Source: a virus. From it: a stretch of DNA of 28,200 nucleotides. Shown here piece by piece: positions 20,378-26,028 of the stretch (its first letter is position 1; each line of letters opens with the position of its first letter). The stretch is from the IMG/VR virus record IMGVR_UViG_3300017756_000075, positions 1 to 28,200 of that record. One strand, written 5' to 3'. The notes below the pieces were generated by a model. It worked only from the letters and a program-made list of their open reading frames with translations. It did not search any database and was not told the DNA's origin. Position numbers and translations under genes: made by a program.

Positions 20378-22312
20378 TTAATATGGGTTATTATTAACAT
20401 TGACATAGCTTGATGAACTTCTATATGTTGAACCTGAGGGATCAGAACCAGAAGAAATGTCATCAATAATCATTTGAACATTGGAACTATCTAATTGTAA
20501 ATAAAGATCCTGTAAACCAATTACATCGTTTGAATGTGGAACTGCAAATATTTCCATAATTTGTAGTCCATCTTTGTTTTTACCGGAGGTGATGTTGATT
20601 GGATTTAAAGTTATACGTCCTGTCATGTAATCAATTGCACCAACATTTCTTCGTTTTACCACAGGAGTTGTTGATCCTGGTGCTTGCAAAGAATATAATG
20701 ATATTATTCCAGTTTTTGTATCATTGGGTTCGTCAAAAAGATAAACATCATCTGTTATATCTAGCACTCTAAAAGGACTCGATTTTATGTTGTAACCATT
20801 TAAAGATTGAACATGCATATGATTACCAAAATCGATTGCATACTCTGCAAACTGATTAGTCGCAAGTCTCAAATCTCTTCTCATTTGTATAGAAGTTAAA
20901 TTAGAGGTAATTGACTGATGACTCTGATCAATAATTCCTAAAAACTTACTATATTTGAATCTCGTACCATATTTATTCAACTCAGAGGAATCTGCATATG
21001 CTTGAATATTGTTTTGAATTGTCGTGGAAACAGCAGCAACATCTGTGATTGCTCTTGAGTTGTAATAGACTTTACTATCAGTAACAATATGGAGATATTT
21101 TAAATCTAGTATTTCAGGTACAATACCAGTTACAGAATATTTTCTTAATTGTCTTTTTATATTTTCTTTAATTCCTTGAGAGATGAAATCTCCGTTTCTG
21201 GGTTTGATACTAATAAAAACTTTTCCAAATCTAGGGGGAACTAACTCTTCCCCTCCAAAAACTGATATTGACTCTGCTTCTGGGTAAATTTTATTTGGAA
21301 TAAGAATTTCATAGTCATTTGCAGTTATTGCACGATCTTGAGTTCCATATACCTGGGGTGCATACTTTTTAATTGAAGCAACACTCTCAATAGCAGCACC
21401 ACCTGTAGAGGGTGTTTGAGATGAAATAAGGGAGATTCCACTAGTGACTGTATTTTCTATGGAATCTTGCAAATAAACTAATCTACCGCTAAAATTAAAA
21501 TCACTAATCCTATTGGAATTAGCACCATCACAAACTAAGTAAGAAATCTCTACAACGTTTCCATCTTCAAGTGCTCTCCCAAATACACCATCACCAAAAA
21601 TAACCTCATACCTTTCATCCTCTATTTCTTGTAAAAAGAAGACTGTAGATGATCCATTTATGACATCATTAACTTTTGAATCAATTAAACTATTTGTTAA
21701 ATCATATTTTAGTTTTATTGTTGAAGTATTTGACGGTTTTACCACGACCAATATTGTATCGGTATCAATTCCAGGATTATTCAGTGTAAACCGTTGATTT
21801 GGATTTTGTGAAGAATATGTATAACTTTGAGTTATTTTTGTTCCTTCAATAACTTCTAAATTTTCAAATATCGCTCTTCTATCAAATACAGAGACTGTTG
21901 TATCCTCTAAAACATTAAAAACATATGACTGTCCGCCAAATTGATTTGAAGTTGCAGCTACTGGTCCTGCTTTTAATGTAACAGATGGTGGTGATGTTGA
22001 CAGTTCATCGAGGTCAACAAAGAAGTCAACAACACACCTAGATGCTTTCCTTGATTTTGGGGTGTATCCAATATTTCTTGCCAGTGCAACAACATTCTCT
22101 CTTAAGGTTGCACTATCAATGAATACCTCATTTGCAACCATGTTTGCATTATATGAGTTGATATAAGTGTTATAAGCAAGCAGATCAATAATGCTTGATA
22201 GGTTTGACCCCTCAAAGTCGTAATCCGTAAAATCGGTATTTGTTCTAAGAACTTCTCTTAGTGTGCTTTTAATCTGGTCAAAGTCCAGAGTGCTGAAGTT
22301 TAGGAGTGGCAT
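20378..22312 (-). CDS. 6: Baseplate wedge subunit gp6 (baseplate J-like)
   Basis: This 644-residue protein is close in length to T4 gp6 (660 residues), the wedge protein that forms the continuous ring of the inner baseplate. The N-terminus (LLNFSTLDFDQIKSTLREVL, then SNLSSIIDLLAYNTYINSYN and a NEVFIDSATLRENVVALARN segment) is typical of gp6/baseplate J-like proteins of T4-type phages. Around residues 300-337 there is a characteristic baseplate-J stretch, TGGAAIESVASIKKYAP followed by RAITANDYEILI. The ATG directly abuts the gp25 TAA with no spacer. An AAGG in the last gp25 codons serves as Shine-Dalgarno, so the two genes are almost certainly translationally coupled. A 22-bp gap separates it from gp7. 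Confidence 0.95.
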   Translation of the reverse strand: MPLLNFSTLDFDQIKSTLREVLRTNTDFTDYDFEGSNLSSIIDLLAYNTYINSYNANMVANEVFIDSATLRENVVALARNIGYTPKSRKASRCVVDFFVDLDELSTSPPSVTLKAGPVAATSNQFGGQSYVFNVLEDTTVSVFDRRAIFENLEVIEGTKITQSYTYSSQNPNQRFTLNNPGIDTDTILVVVKPSNTSTIKLKYDLTNSLIDSKVNDVINGSSTVFFLQEIEDERYEVIFGDGVFGRALEDGNVVEISYLVCDGANSNRISDFNFSGRLVYLQDSIENTVTSGISLISSQTPSTGGAAIESVASIKKYAPQVYGTQDRAITANDYEILIPNKIYPEAESISVFGGEELVPPRFGKVFISIKPRNGDFISQGIKENIKRQLRKYSVTGIVPEILDLKYLHIVTDSKVYYNSRAITDVAAVSTTIQNNIQAYADSSELNKYGTRFKYSKFLGIIDQSHQSITSNLTSIQMRRDLRLATNQFAEYAIDFGNHMHVQSLNGYNIKSSPFRVLDITDDVYLFDEPNDTKTGIISLYSLQAPGSTTPVVKRRNVGAIDYMTGRITLNPINITSGKNKDGLQIMEIFAVPHSNDVIGLQDLYLQLDSSNVQMIIDDISSGSDPSGSTYRSSSSYVNVNNNPY

Positions 22313-22714
22313 TTACCTTGTTGGTTGCAAAACGAATTCTAGTTGTTGCTCTGAGATATCCGCACCAATAATTTGGTATGTAATGACAATATCATATTGA
22401 TTGCCATCAAAATCTGGGTTCACTTGGACAGATTTTAGATCTACTCTTGGTTCAAATCTTCTAATTGAATTTTCAATTTCATCACGGATTGTAAGTGAAG
22501 TTATTTCATCCATGTTCTCAAAAAGCATTTGAGAAACTCTTGATCCGAATGTTGGTTGAAAAAACTTTTCTCCAGGTGTTGTAAACACAATATTACGAAC
22601 TGAGCGAGAAATCGCAGTAGCATTTTTTAATGCAATCAAGTCATTATTCAAAGGATTAACCTTAAATGACATGCTTACATCTTTAAAACCGCGACTAATT
22701 CGCTCTAAAGGCAT
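22313..22714 (-). CDS. 25: Baseplate wedge subunit gp25 (GPW/gp25 family)
   Basis: This 133-residue protein has the length and signature of the gp25/GPW family, small lysozyme-fold-like proteins that join the wedge to the first ring of the tail sheath. Family hallmarks are GEKFFQPTFGSRVSQMLFE in the middle and the RFEPRV motif that follows, where the 'EPR' triad lies at about residues 91-93. It is the first gene of the late baseplate operon: a late promoter octamer lies 29-36 bases upstream, and gp6 starts at the very next base after its stop. There is no strong Shine-Dalgarno before the ATG. Gene order gp25-gp6-gp7-gp8 fits marine T4-like phages, whereas in T4 itself gene 25 is separate from 6-7-8. 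Confidence 0.96.
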   Translation of the reverse strand: MPLERISRGFKDVSMSFKVNPLNNDLIALKNATAISRSVRNIVFTTPGEKFFQPTFGSRVSQMLFENMDEITSLTIRDEIENSIRRFEPRVDLKSVQVNPDFDGNQYDIVITYQIIGADISEQQLEFVLQPTR

Positions 22715-22742
22715 GGACCAACGTTGTATTAGAATTATATTT

Positions 22743-22750
22743 TATTTATG
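22743..22750 (-). promoter_or_regulatory. Late promoter for the baseplate operon
   Basis: The minus strand reads CATAAATA, matching the T4-type late promoter octamer (TATAAATA) at seven of eight positions. Late promoters of this type are used by RNA polymerase carrying the phage sigma factor gp55 with the gp33 and sliding-clamp coactivators. It lies in the only real gap (22715-22762) before gp25. A start 5-7 bases downstream would give a leader of about 23 bases. Position and match together make this the best late promoter candidate in the window. Confidence 0.65.
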
Positions 22751-22762
22751 TCACATTTCTAA

Positions 22763-22942
22763 CTAAAATTCATTAAGATTTACTTGCTTAAGAGTCATAA
22801 TTTCTTCATTTTCATCAAAAATTTCAGTTTCTTTCAAAGAATCCGTCTTTTTTGGTGTTTGATCGTCATTTGCGATCTCACGGAGCATCTTTTGATGTTG
22901 ATGATTCGCTAAATTGTCTAAAAAATCGTGATTTGTGGTCAT
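22763..22942 (-). CDS. Small acidic protein of unknown function
   Basis: This 59-residue protein begins MTTNHDFLDNLANHQHQKML and ends NLNEF. I do not recognise a family. It is hydrophilic and charged, likely helical, with no membrane segment. The start is set by context: its ATG overlaps the stop of the upstream 224-residue gene as ATGA, and GAGGA lies five bases before it, a good Shine-Dalgarno. A longer in-frame version starting at 22990 exists but would lie inside the upstream gene, so I reject it. It is the last gene before the late baseplate promoter. Confidence 0.75.
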   Translation of the reverse strand: MTTNHDFLDNLANHQHQKMLREIANDDQTPKKTDSLKETEIFDENEEIMTLKQVNLNEF

Positions 22943-23613
22943 TTTTCCTCTTTTTCGGGTAAATTTTCGCGTTCTTTGGCAGTTTTCCAAAAATATTCAT
23001 CCTCACGTCCCATTCCAAGGCGTTCATAACCGTTTTCAACACTATAATACTGTGTAGAGACCTTAAAATCGGGCATTTTAGGGTCAACAGGTGTTAAACT
23101 ATTGTCAAAAATACGCATTCTATTATTTGGGTACAGTGCATACTGTCCATTATCTAGTTCAATCAAGTTTGATGACTTATGTTCAGCAGGATTCTCACTT
23201 GTTGCATAATCAACGACATCAGGGTCTTGGTGATAATTGTCCAGGGTACACACGTAGGTGCCCTTCTGAGTGCCGAAATCGCGTGTGTATAGTTCATAGT
23301 CCATAGACCCAATAAATTGCTTCTGAACGGCAACTACGCCATAGTCCATGCAGTTCCAAAACTGTAAGTTAGGTAGGTCCATATCAGGTTCTGGTGTCTT
23401 TGGCTCCGAGACGAACGCGCTGATTGGCAGTTTATCATACATTGCAGCATATTCAGGTAAATACGTCTCAAAATAAAAAGCGCGTCCAGGAATCGACTTT
23501 GCCGAAACCCAAACGCCCTTTACAAATTCACCGTGACCACTTTGATGGTCAGTTAAGTATTCTTTACGTACCCATACCTCAACAGAGGGAAGGTTGCATA
23601 TAAGTGCAGCCAT
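22939..23613 (-). CDS. Conserved phage protein of unknown function
   Basis: This 224-residue protein has no function I can assign. Characteristic stretches are VEVWVRKEYLTDHQSGHGEF, KGVWVSAKSIPGRAFYFETY and LPEYAAMYDKLPISAFV. These resemble a protein I recall from T4-like cyanophages, though I cannot confirm that here. It has no signal peptide or membrane segment. The C-terminal 25 residues are highly charged (KTAKERENLPEKEEK). The stop overlaps the start of the next gene by four bases. The whole 25-bp gap from the preceding gene is an AT-rich inverted repeat that reaches the first base of its start codon, and no Shine-Dalgarno is visible. It belongs to the operon that starts at the glycosyltransferase. 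Confidence 0.85.
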   Translation of the reverse strand: MAALICNLPSVEVWVRKEYLTDHQSGHGEFVKGVWVSAKSIPGRAFYFETYLPEYAAMYDKLPISAFVSEPKTPEPDMDLPNLQFWNCMDYGVVAVQKQFIGSMDYELYTRDFGTQKGTYVCTLDNYHQDPDVVDYATSENPAEHKSSNLIELDNGQYALYPNNRMRIFDNSLTPVDPKMPDFKVSTQYYSVENGYERLGMGREDEYFWKTAKERENLPEKEEK

Positions 23614-23637
23614 AGTAAAATTAATATATCTTTACTA
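23613..23637. repeat. Inverted repeat covering a start region
   Basis: TAGTAAA (23613-23619) and TTTACTA (23631-23637) form a perfect 7-bp inverted repeat around an 11-base AT-only-but-one loop. It fills the gap between the 43-residue gene (stop at 23639) and the 224-residue gene (ATG at 23613-23611), ending on the first base of that ATG. It could form a weak hairpin controlling initiation. Confidence 0.5.
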
Positions 23638-23638
23638 T

Positions 23639-23770
23639 CTAGCGACCTTGACCTTTATAACGTTTTTTCTTTCCATTCCGAGAGGTTGCCGAGAGAAGCG
23701 TGCGTTTTCCACTACCCTGACGAGTTTTCTTGGGCTTGCCCTTAATATAGCTGCCACCTTTCATGATCAT
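23639..23770 (-). CDS. Small, very basic protein
   Basis: This 43-residue protein begins MIMKGGSYIKGKPKKTRQGS and ends KKKRYKGQGR. It is extremely rich in Lys, Arg, Gly and Ser, with no acidic residue and no membrane segment, so nucleic-acid binding or packaging with DNA is a reasonable but unproven guess. The ATG overlaps the stop of the preceding gene as ATGA, and GGAGG lies ten bases upstream. A second in-frame ATG at 23764 is also possible. I recall short basic proteins of this kind in cyanomyovirus genomes but know of no function. Confidence 0.75.
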   Translation of the reverse strand: MIMKGGSYIKGKPKKTRQGSGKRTLLSATSRNGKKKRYKGQGR

Positions 23771-23943
23771 AACCGAGTTTCCTCCAGTGTAATTAAATTA
23801 ACATCAAGTTCTTTACCCTCTGAAGCACTTTCATAATAGTCCTCAGAGTATTTCTGTAAAAGATCTGCACACTCCTCAGGGGAAAGGTCTGTGTGAATCC
23901 TCTCCCCCTTGTAGAGTACATTAAATAATACGAGTCTTTTCAT
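23767..23943 (-). CDS. Small acidic protein of unknown function
   Basis: This 58-residue protein begins MKRLVLFNVLYKGERIHTDL and continues SPEECADLLQKYSEDYYESA. It is acidic and probably helical, with no family I can name. It starts 20 bases inside the end of the glycosyltransferase gene in another frame, right after AGGAC, and its stop overlaps the start of the next gene as ATGA. The 'SPEEC..LL..YSEDYYE' pattern resembles small proteins that cyanophages carry in their early gene banks. The tight overlaps on both sides are the main evidence that it is real. Confidence 0.75.
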   Translation of the reverse strand: MKRLVLFNVLYKGERIHTDLSPEECADLLQKYSEDYYESASEGKELDVNLITLEETRL

Positions 23944-24688
23944 GTCCTACACGAATGCGAGGGTCACACCAGATATCGAAACCTGCTTCTTTTGCATCAA
24001 GACAGAATGAGACATCCTCACCACACATATCTTGTACATTGCCAGATTCAAAGACTTGCATCTTCGGAGCAAACCAAGGATATTCTAGGTTCTCAAAGAC
24101 GCCATTCTTAATCATCACCCAACCGAAACCAGTGTAATCTACCGTGAATGGTTTCTTACGTTTTGACATCGTTTCAGTAGTCTCGTGATTCATCACTCCA
24201 CCATTCTTACGGAAGTCATCTTCTTCCAACCAGTGTGCTACTGAGGTAGTATGTCCATCTTCAGTAGCATACCAACCAGCAGTAATCTCCTTCTCTTCAC
24301 CATCTGCATTTACTGCAAGATCACATAGTTGCCAAAACTTAGTGGTATCAAAAACAATATCACTATCAATCCACAATTGGTAATCATACTGCAACTTACC
24401 GTCCCATGGGATCTGCTTAGGTCCACGGAGTACGTTAGCACCCAAGCACTTGCAACGTGCAAAGTTTACCATTGAAGAGTAATCCTGACTGATCTGAATA
24501 CTCATACCGTTCTGAACCATGTCGAAACACAGTTGAACAAAATTCTTTAAAAATGTGAAAGAACACCCACGACCTGGAAGACAAAATACAATTGCCTTAC
24601 CTCGCATTCTTTCTTTGATTGCTTCAATGTCCCACTCTTCTTTCTTCTTAGTGGGCGCATTTGCTTTTACAGTAAATCCTTTAGCCAT
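23921..24688 (-). CDS. Probable GT-A fold glycosyltransferase
   Basis: This 255-residue protein shows the hallmarks of family 2-like, GT-A fold glycosyltransferases. A DSD at residues 108-110, within YDYQLWIDSDIVF, fits the metal- and nucleotide-sugar-binding DxD motif. The C-terminus, GEDVSFCLDAKEAGF from residue 223 and then DIWCDPRIRVGHE, fits the usual acceptor-side 'ED..FC..A..AGF.IW..P' block. There is no membrane segment, so it is probably cytoplasmic. Donor and acceptor cannot be read from sequence; phage DNA, a virion protein or a host surface sugar are all possible. It is the first gene after a sigma-70-like promoter and is followed by four coupled small genes. GAAGG lies about 13 bases before the ATG, further away than usual. 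Confidence 0.75.
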   Translation of the reverse strand: MAKGFTVKANAPTKKKEEWDIEAIKERMRGKAIVFCLPGRGCSFTFLKNFVQLCFDMVQNGMSIQISQDYSSMVNFARCKCLGANVLRGPKQIPWDGKLQYDYQLWIDSDIVFDTTKFWQLCDLAVNADGEEKEITAGWYATEDGHTTSVAHWLEEDDFRKNGGVMNHETTETMSKRKKPFTVDYTGFGWVMIKNGVFENLEYPWFAPKMQVFESGNVQDMCGEDVSFCLDAKEAGFDIWCDPRIRVGHEKTRII

Positions 24689-24711
24689 AGTTTGAATTAA
24701 CCTTCAGATCA

Positions 24712-24740
24712 ATTATATCGTAGTATGTATGCAAAGTCAA
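24712..24740 (-). promoter_or_regulatory. Sigma-70 promoter for the glycosyltransferase operon
   Basis: On the minus strand TTGACT (24740-24735) and TATAAT (24717-24712) are separated by exactly 17 bases, eleven of twelve positions matching the bacterial consensus. The start would fall near 24705, giving a leader of about 17 bases before the glycosyltransferase ATG. The -35 hexamer overlaps the stop codon of the preceding 68-residue gene. Host polymerase would read this directly, so early expression is expected. Confidence 0.85.
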
Positions 24741-24943
24741 TAAGATGGGTCCTCAGTGTTATATGGAGATTTCTCAACCTCCTCATATGACAAATCCTCA
24801 ATGGAATAATCAGTCTGCATTAGACCAACTATACCCTTGAGGGTGTTCCAGGTTACACCGAATTCTTCCTCTTTAACACTATGAAATAAACATTTATTCT
24901 TTGCGTATATGTGAAAAATTTTTTCCTGCTCCTTTGGAGTCAT
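24737..24943 (-). CDS. Small protein of unknown function
   Basis: This 68-residue protein begins MTPKEQEKIFHIYAKNKCLF and has an acidic tail (SIEDLSYEEVEKSPYNTEDP). No family is recognised. It is soluble and probably helical at the N-terminus. AGGA lies a few bases before the ATG within a run of adenines, a credible ribosome binding site. It has a leader of about 160 bases if transcribed from the promoter at 25112-25140. Its stop codon lies within the -35 element of the next promoter, so it belongs to a separate upstream unit that reads through into the glycosyltransferase operon. Confidence 0.7.
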   Translation of the reverse strand: MTPKEQEKIFHIYAKNKCLFHSVKEEEFGVTWNTLKGIVGLMQTDYSIEDLSYEEVEKSPYNTEDPSY

Positions 24944-25160
24944 TTTTTTCCTGGGGAATTTTTTTTATCTATTTTGAAATGAAAATCCGAATAATATATG
25001 TCTCTCGAATTGTCACCTCTGTAGGTTAGGGTAGTTAGCGTTTTTTATATCACGCCGCCCGCAACGCAACAACAACGCCCCCATAAACACTGTCATTTCA
25101 CTGATACTCCCAGTCTACCATATACGGGGCAGAGTGTCAACAACTGCCCCTCACTAAGTA
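24944..25160. other. Intergenic leader region
   Basis: No convincing gene lies between the 91-residue and 68-residue genes. The region contains a promoter-like element and nested inverted repeats at its right end, then a GC-rich island near 25046-25084 that contrasts with the AT-rich surroundings, then an AT-rich tract before the next ATG. A 27-codon ORF on the minus strand (from 25099) has no ribosome binding site and is not called. The long leader suggests a structured 5' untranslated region. Confidence 0.5.
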
Positions 25161-25164
25161 TCAG
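25101..25164. repeat. Nested inverted repeats around a promoter and a stop codon
   Basis: An inner 7-bp perfect repeat, GGGGCAG (25126-25132) and CTGCCCC (25144-25150), has an 11-base loop. An outer 8-bp perfect repeat, CTGATACT (25101-25108) and AGTATCAG (25157-25164), encloses it. The right outer arm covers the TGA of the 91-residue gene. No T tract follows on either strand, so it is not a standard rho-independent terminator. Confidence 0.6.
25112..25140 (-). promoter_or_regulatory. Sigma-70-like promoter TTGACA-17-TAGACT
   Basis: On the minus strand TTGACA (25140-25135) is a perfect -35 and TAGACT (25117-25112) a 4/6 -10, with 17 bases between. The -35 lies in the loop of the inner inverted repeat and the spacer covers one of its arms. 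It would drive the 68-residue gene with a leader of about 160 bases. The same pair of hexamers with the same spacing occurs on the plus strand at 25799-25827. Confidence 0.6.
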
Positions 25165-25436
25165 ACACCGAAGTAACAATCAGAATTGATCTCAACGGTG
25201 TTCACTTTAGGGTCTCTGTAGTTAACACCGTCAGGGGTCGATAAGTCATTGAGATCACACCCTTCGAGTGCATCTACAAATTCTTCGTAGTTACCTGCGG
25301 CACCTGCTAGTTGATACAAACCCTCATCATTACCAATCCAGAGTGCAACATTCCAGGTCTCATAATTCGTCCAACCGTTATACGTGGTATCAGTGAGATT
25401 TGTCTGAAAGGTTGCGGTCATAGAGGTTCGAGTCAT
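25161..25436 (-). CDS. Small 'GWTNYETWNVALWI' protein
   Basis: This 91-residue protein contains NGWTNYETWNVALWIGNDEG at about residues 20-39. A 'WTNYETW.V.LW..N' motif is typical of a small domain common in phage and plasmid accessory proteins; I believe it corresponds to a DUF (possibly DUF7249) with no known function. The rest is acidic. No signal peptide or membrane segment is present. The ATG lies just six bases after the -10 of the upstream promoter repeat, so the mRNA would be leaderless or nearly so from this start. An alternative ATG at 25421 (residue 6) keeps the domain intact and would have a short leader, but has no Shine-Dalgarno. Confidence 0.85.
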   Translation of the reverse strand: MTRTSMTATFQTNLTDTTYNGWTNYETWNVALWIGNDEGLYQLAGAAGNYEEFVDALEGCDLNDLSTPDGVNYRDPKVNTVEINSDCYFGV

Positions 25437-25474
25437 GCTTACACTATAGGGACACTTTAGAGGTGAGTAACATT
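25437..25474 (-). promoter_or_regulatory. Promoter repeat, copy 1
   Basis: This is one of four near-identical intergenic elements. On the minus strand it holds TTACTC (25470-25465), a conserved 16-base spacer with CCTCTAAAGTGTC, and TATAGT (25448-25443) as a -10. It lies wholly between the stop of the 58-residue gene and the start of the 91-residue gene. Confidence 0.75.
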
Positions 25475-25488
25475 AATATCCACACACT

Positions 25489-25665
25489 TTACCACCGCGA
25501 CGGTGCACTTAGATCCTCCACGTAACTATCGATAACCTTCTCTGATCCTTCCAATTCAAATAACTCCTCCCAGTTAATATTGTGAGGATTAAAGTCTTCT
25601 AAGGTCTCCAATTCCAACGTAATACGATAACGCTGCTTCTGTGCTTGTTGATACGTGACTGACAT
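25489..25665 (-). CDS. Small protein of unknown function
   Basis: This 58-residue protein begins MSVTYQQAQKQRYRITLELE and ends VEDLSAPSRW. It is acidic in its second half and probably helical; no family is recognised. Similar 'R..ITLELE...DF.P..I.WE.LF.LE..E' patterns occur in small cyanophage proteins I remember without a function. It is the first gene after the consensus sigma-70 promoter at 25695-25723, with a leader of about 23 bases. No good Shine-Dalgarno is present; GACCTCC precedes the ATG instead. The next gene, 52 bases downstream, has its own promoter repeat. Confidence 0.7.
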   Translation of the reverse strand: MSVTYQQAQKQRYRITLELETLEDFNPHNINWEELFELEGSEKVIDSYVEDLSAPSRW

Positions 25666-25694
25666 GATTGGAGGTCCGTAAGTGTTACTGTACT

Positions 25695-25723
25695 ATTATA
25701 GAATCTAGGAGAAATATTGTCAA
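25695..25723 (-). promoter_or_regulatory. Perfect-consensus sigma-70 promoter
   Basis: On the minus strand TTGACA (25723-25718) and TATAAT (25700-25695) match the bacterial consensus at all twelve positions with the ideal 17-base spacer. Transcription would begin near 25688 and read the 58-residue gene and those beyond. Such a promoter is expected to be used by the host enzyme immediately after infection. Confidence 0.9.
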
Positions 25724-25735
25724 TCTGCCTGCCCA

Positions 25736-25743
25736 TATTTATA
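25736..25743 (-). promoter_or_regulatory. Late promoter octamer
   Basis: The minus strand reads TATAAATA, an exact match to the T4 late promoter, 13 bases upstream of the -35 of the consensus sigma-70 promoter. It points at the 58-residue gene. The two together could allow both early and late transcription of the same genes. Confidence 0.5.
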
Positions 25744-25798
25744 AGGATTACTGATAGTTTTTGACTGTCAATCCCTCAAAAAACTTATGAGCGGGTCG

Positions 25799-25827
25799 TT
25801 GACATTTTGCGGCGTTCGTGTTAGACT
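25799..25827 (+). promoter_or_regulatory. Plus-strand sigma-70-like promoter TTGACA-17-TAGACT
   Basis: TTGACA (25799-25804) and TAGACT (25822-25827) are separated by 17 bases on the plus strand. Transcription would start near 25834 and run against all known genes. No ATG occurs on the plus strand for about 270 bases downstream, so a product would be untranslated RNA or antisense RNA. Confidence 0.5.
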
Positions 25828-25907
25828 GCTCGCTAAGATCACAAGACCTAGACACATTTATCAGAACGTAATCACGGTGACCTGAGCACATTTAATCACA
25901 CACAAAT

Positions 25908-25938
25908 ATACTCCACAGATACTCCACAGATACTACAG
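25908..25938. repeat. Short tandem repeat (11-bp unit)
   Basis: ATACTCCACAG occurs twice in direct succession (25908-25918, 25919-25929), followed by a shortened copy ATACTACAG (25930-25938). The repeat spans three helical turns, consistent with a protein-binding array, but no binding protein can be named. Confidence 0.75.
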
Positions 25939-25978
25939 ATATACCACTAAGTTACTCTTACCATAAAAAACGAAAACA

Positions 25979-25986
25979 TATTTATA
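25979..25986 (-). promoter_or_regulatory. Late promoter octamer
   Basis: The minus strand reads TATAAATA, an exact match to the T4 late promoter. It lies in AT-rich DNA about 320 bases upstream of the nearest gene downstream, the 58-residue gene. The AT content raises the chance of a fortuitous match. Confidence 0.4.
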
Positions 25987-25997
25987 ATATCATTTTT

Positions 25998-26028
25998 AAT
26001 TGATTTTTTAATACTTTTTGTATCAATT
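25998..26028. repeat. AT-rich nested inverted repeat
   Basis: AATTG (25998-26002) pairs with CAATT (26024-26028), and inside it ATAC (26011-26014) pairs with GTAT (26020-26023) around a TTTTT loop, leaving an 8-base A/T bulge on one side. It is within the most AT-rich part of the window. Function is unknown. Confidence 0.35.

Noticed and set aside
22943-22990. Longer N-terminus for the 59-residue gene, starting at 22990.
   Set aside because: The extra 16 residues are encoded inside the preceding gene in another frame, while the ATGA overlap at 22942 with GAGGA just upstream is a far better start.
25000-25099. A 27-codon minus-strand ORF in the leader of the 68-residue gene.
   Set aside because: It is very short, lacks a Shine-Dalgarno and shows no recognisable sequence. 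A leader peptide is possible but unsupported.
25440-25452. CACTATAGGGA on the plus strand resembles the core of a T7 RNA polymerase promoter.
   Set aside because: The upstream specificity bases of a T7 promoter are absent, the other three copies of the repeat differ at this point, and no plus-strand gene follows. The motif is the complement of the -10 region of the minus-strand promoter repeat.
25748-25891. A 47-codon minus-strand ORF beginning MCSGHRDYVLINVSRSCDLS in the control region.
   Set aside because: It has no ribosome binding site and covers the plus-strand TTGACA-17-TAGACT element. It has fairly balanced composition, so I leave it as an unlikely but not excluded gene; homologues would settle it.
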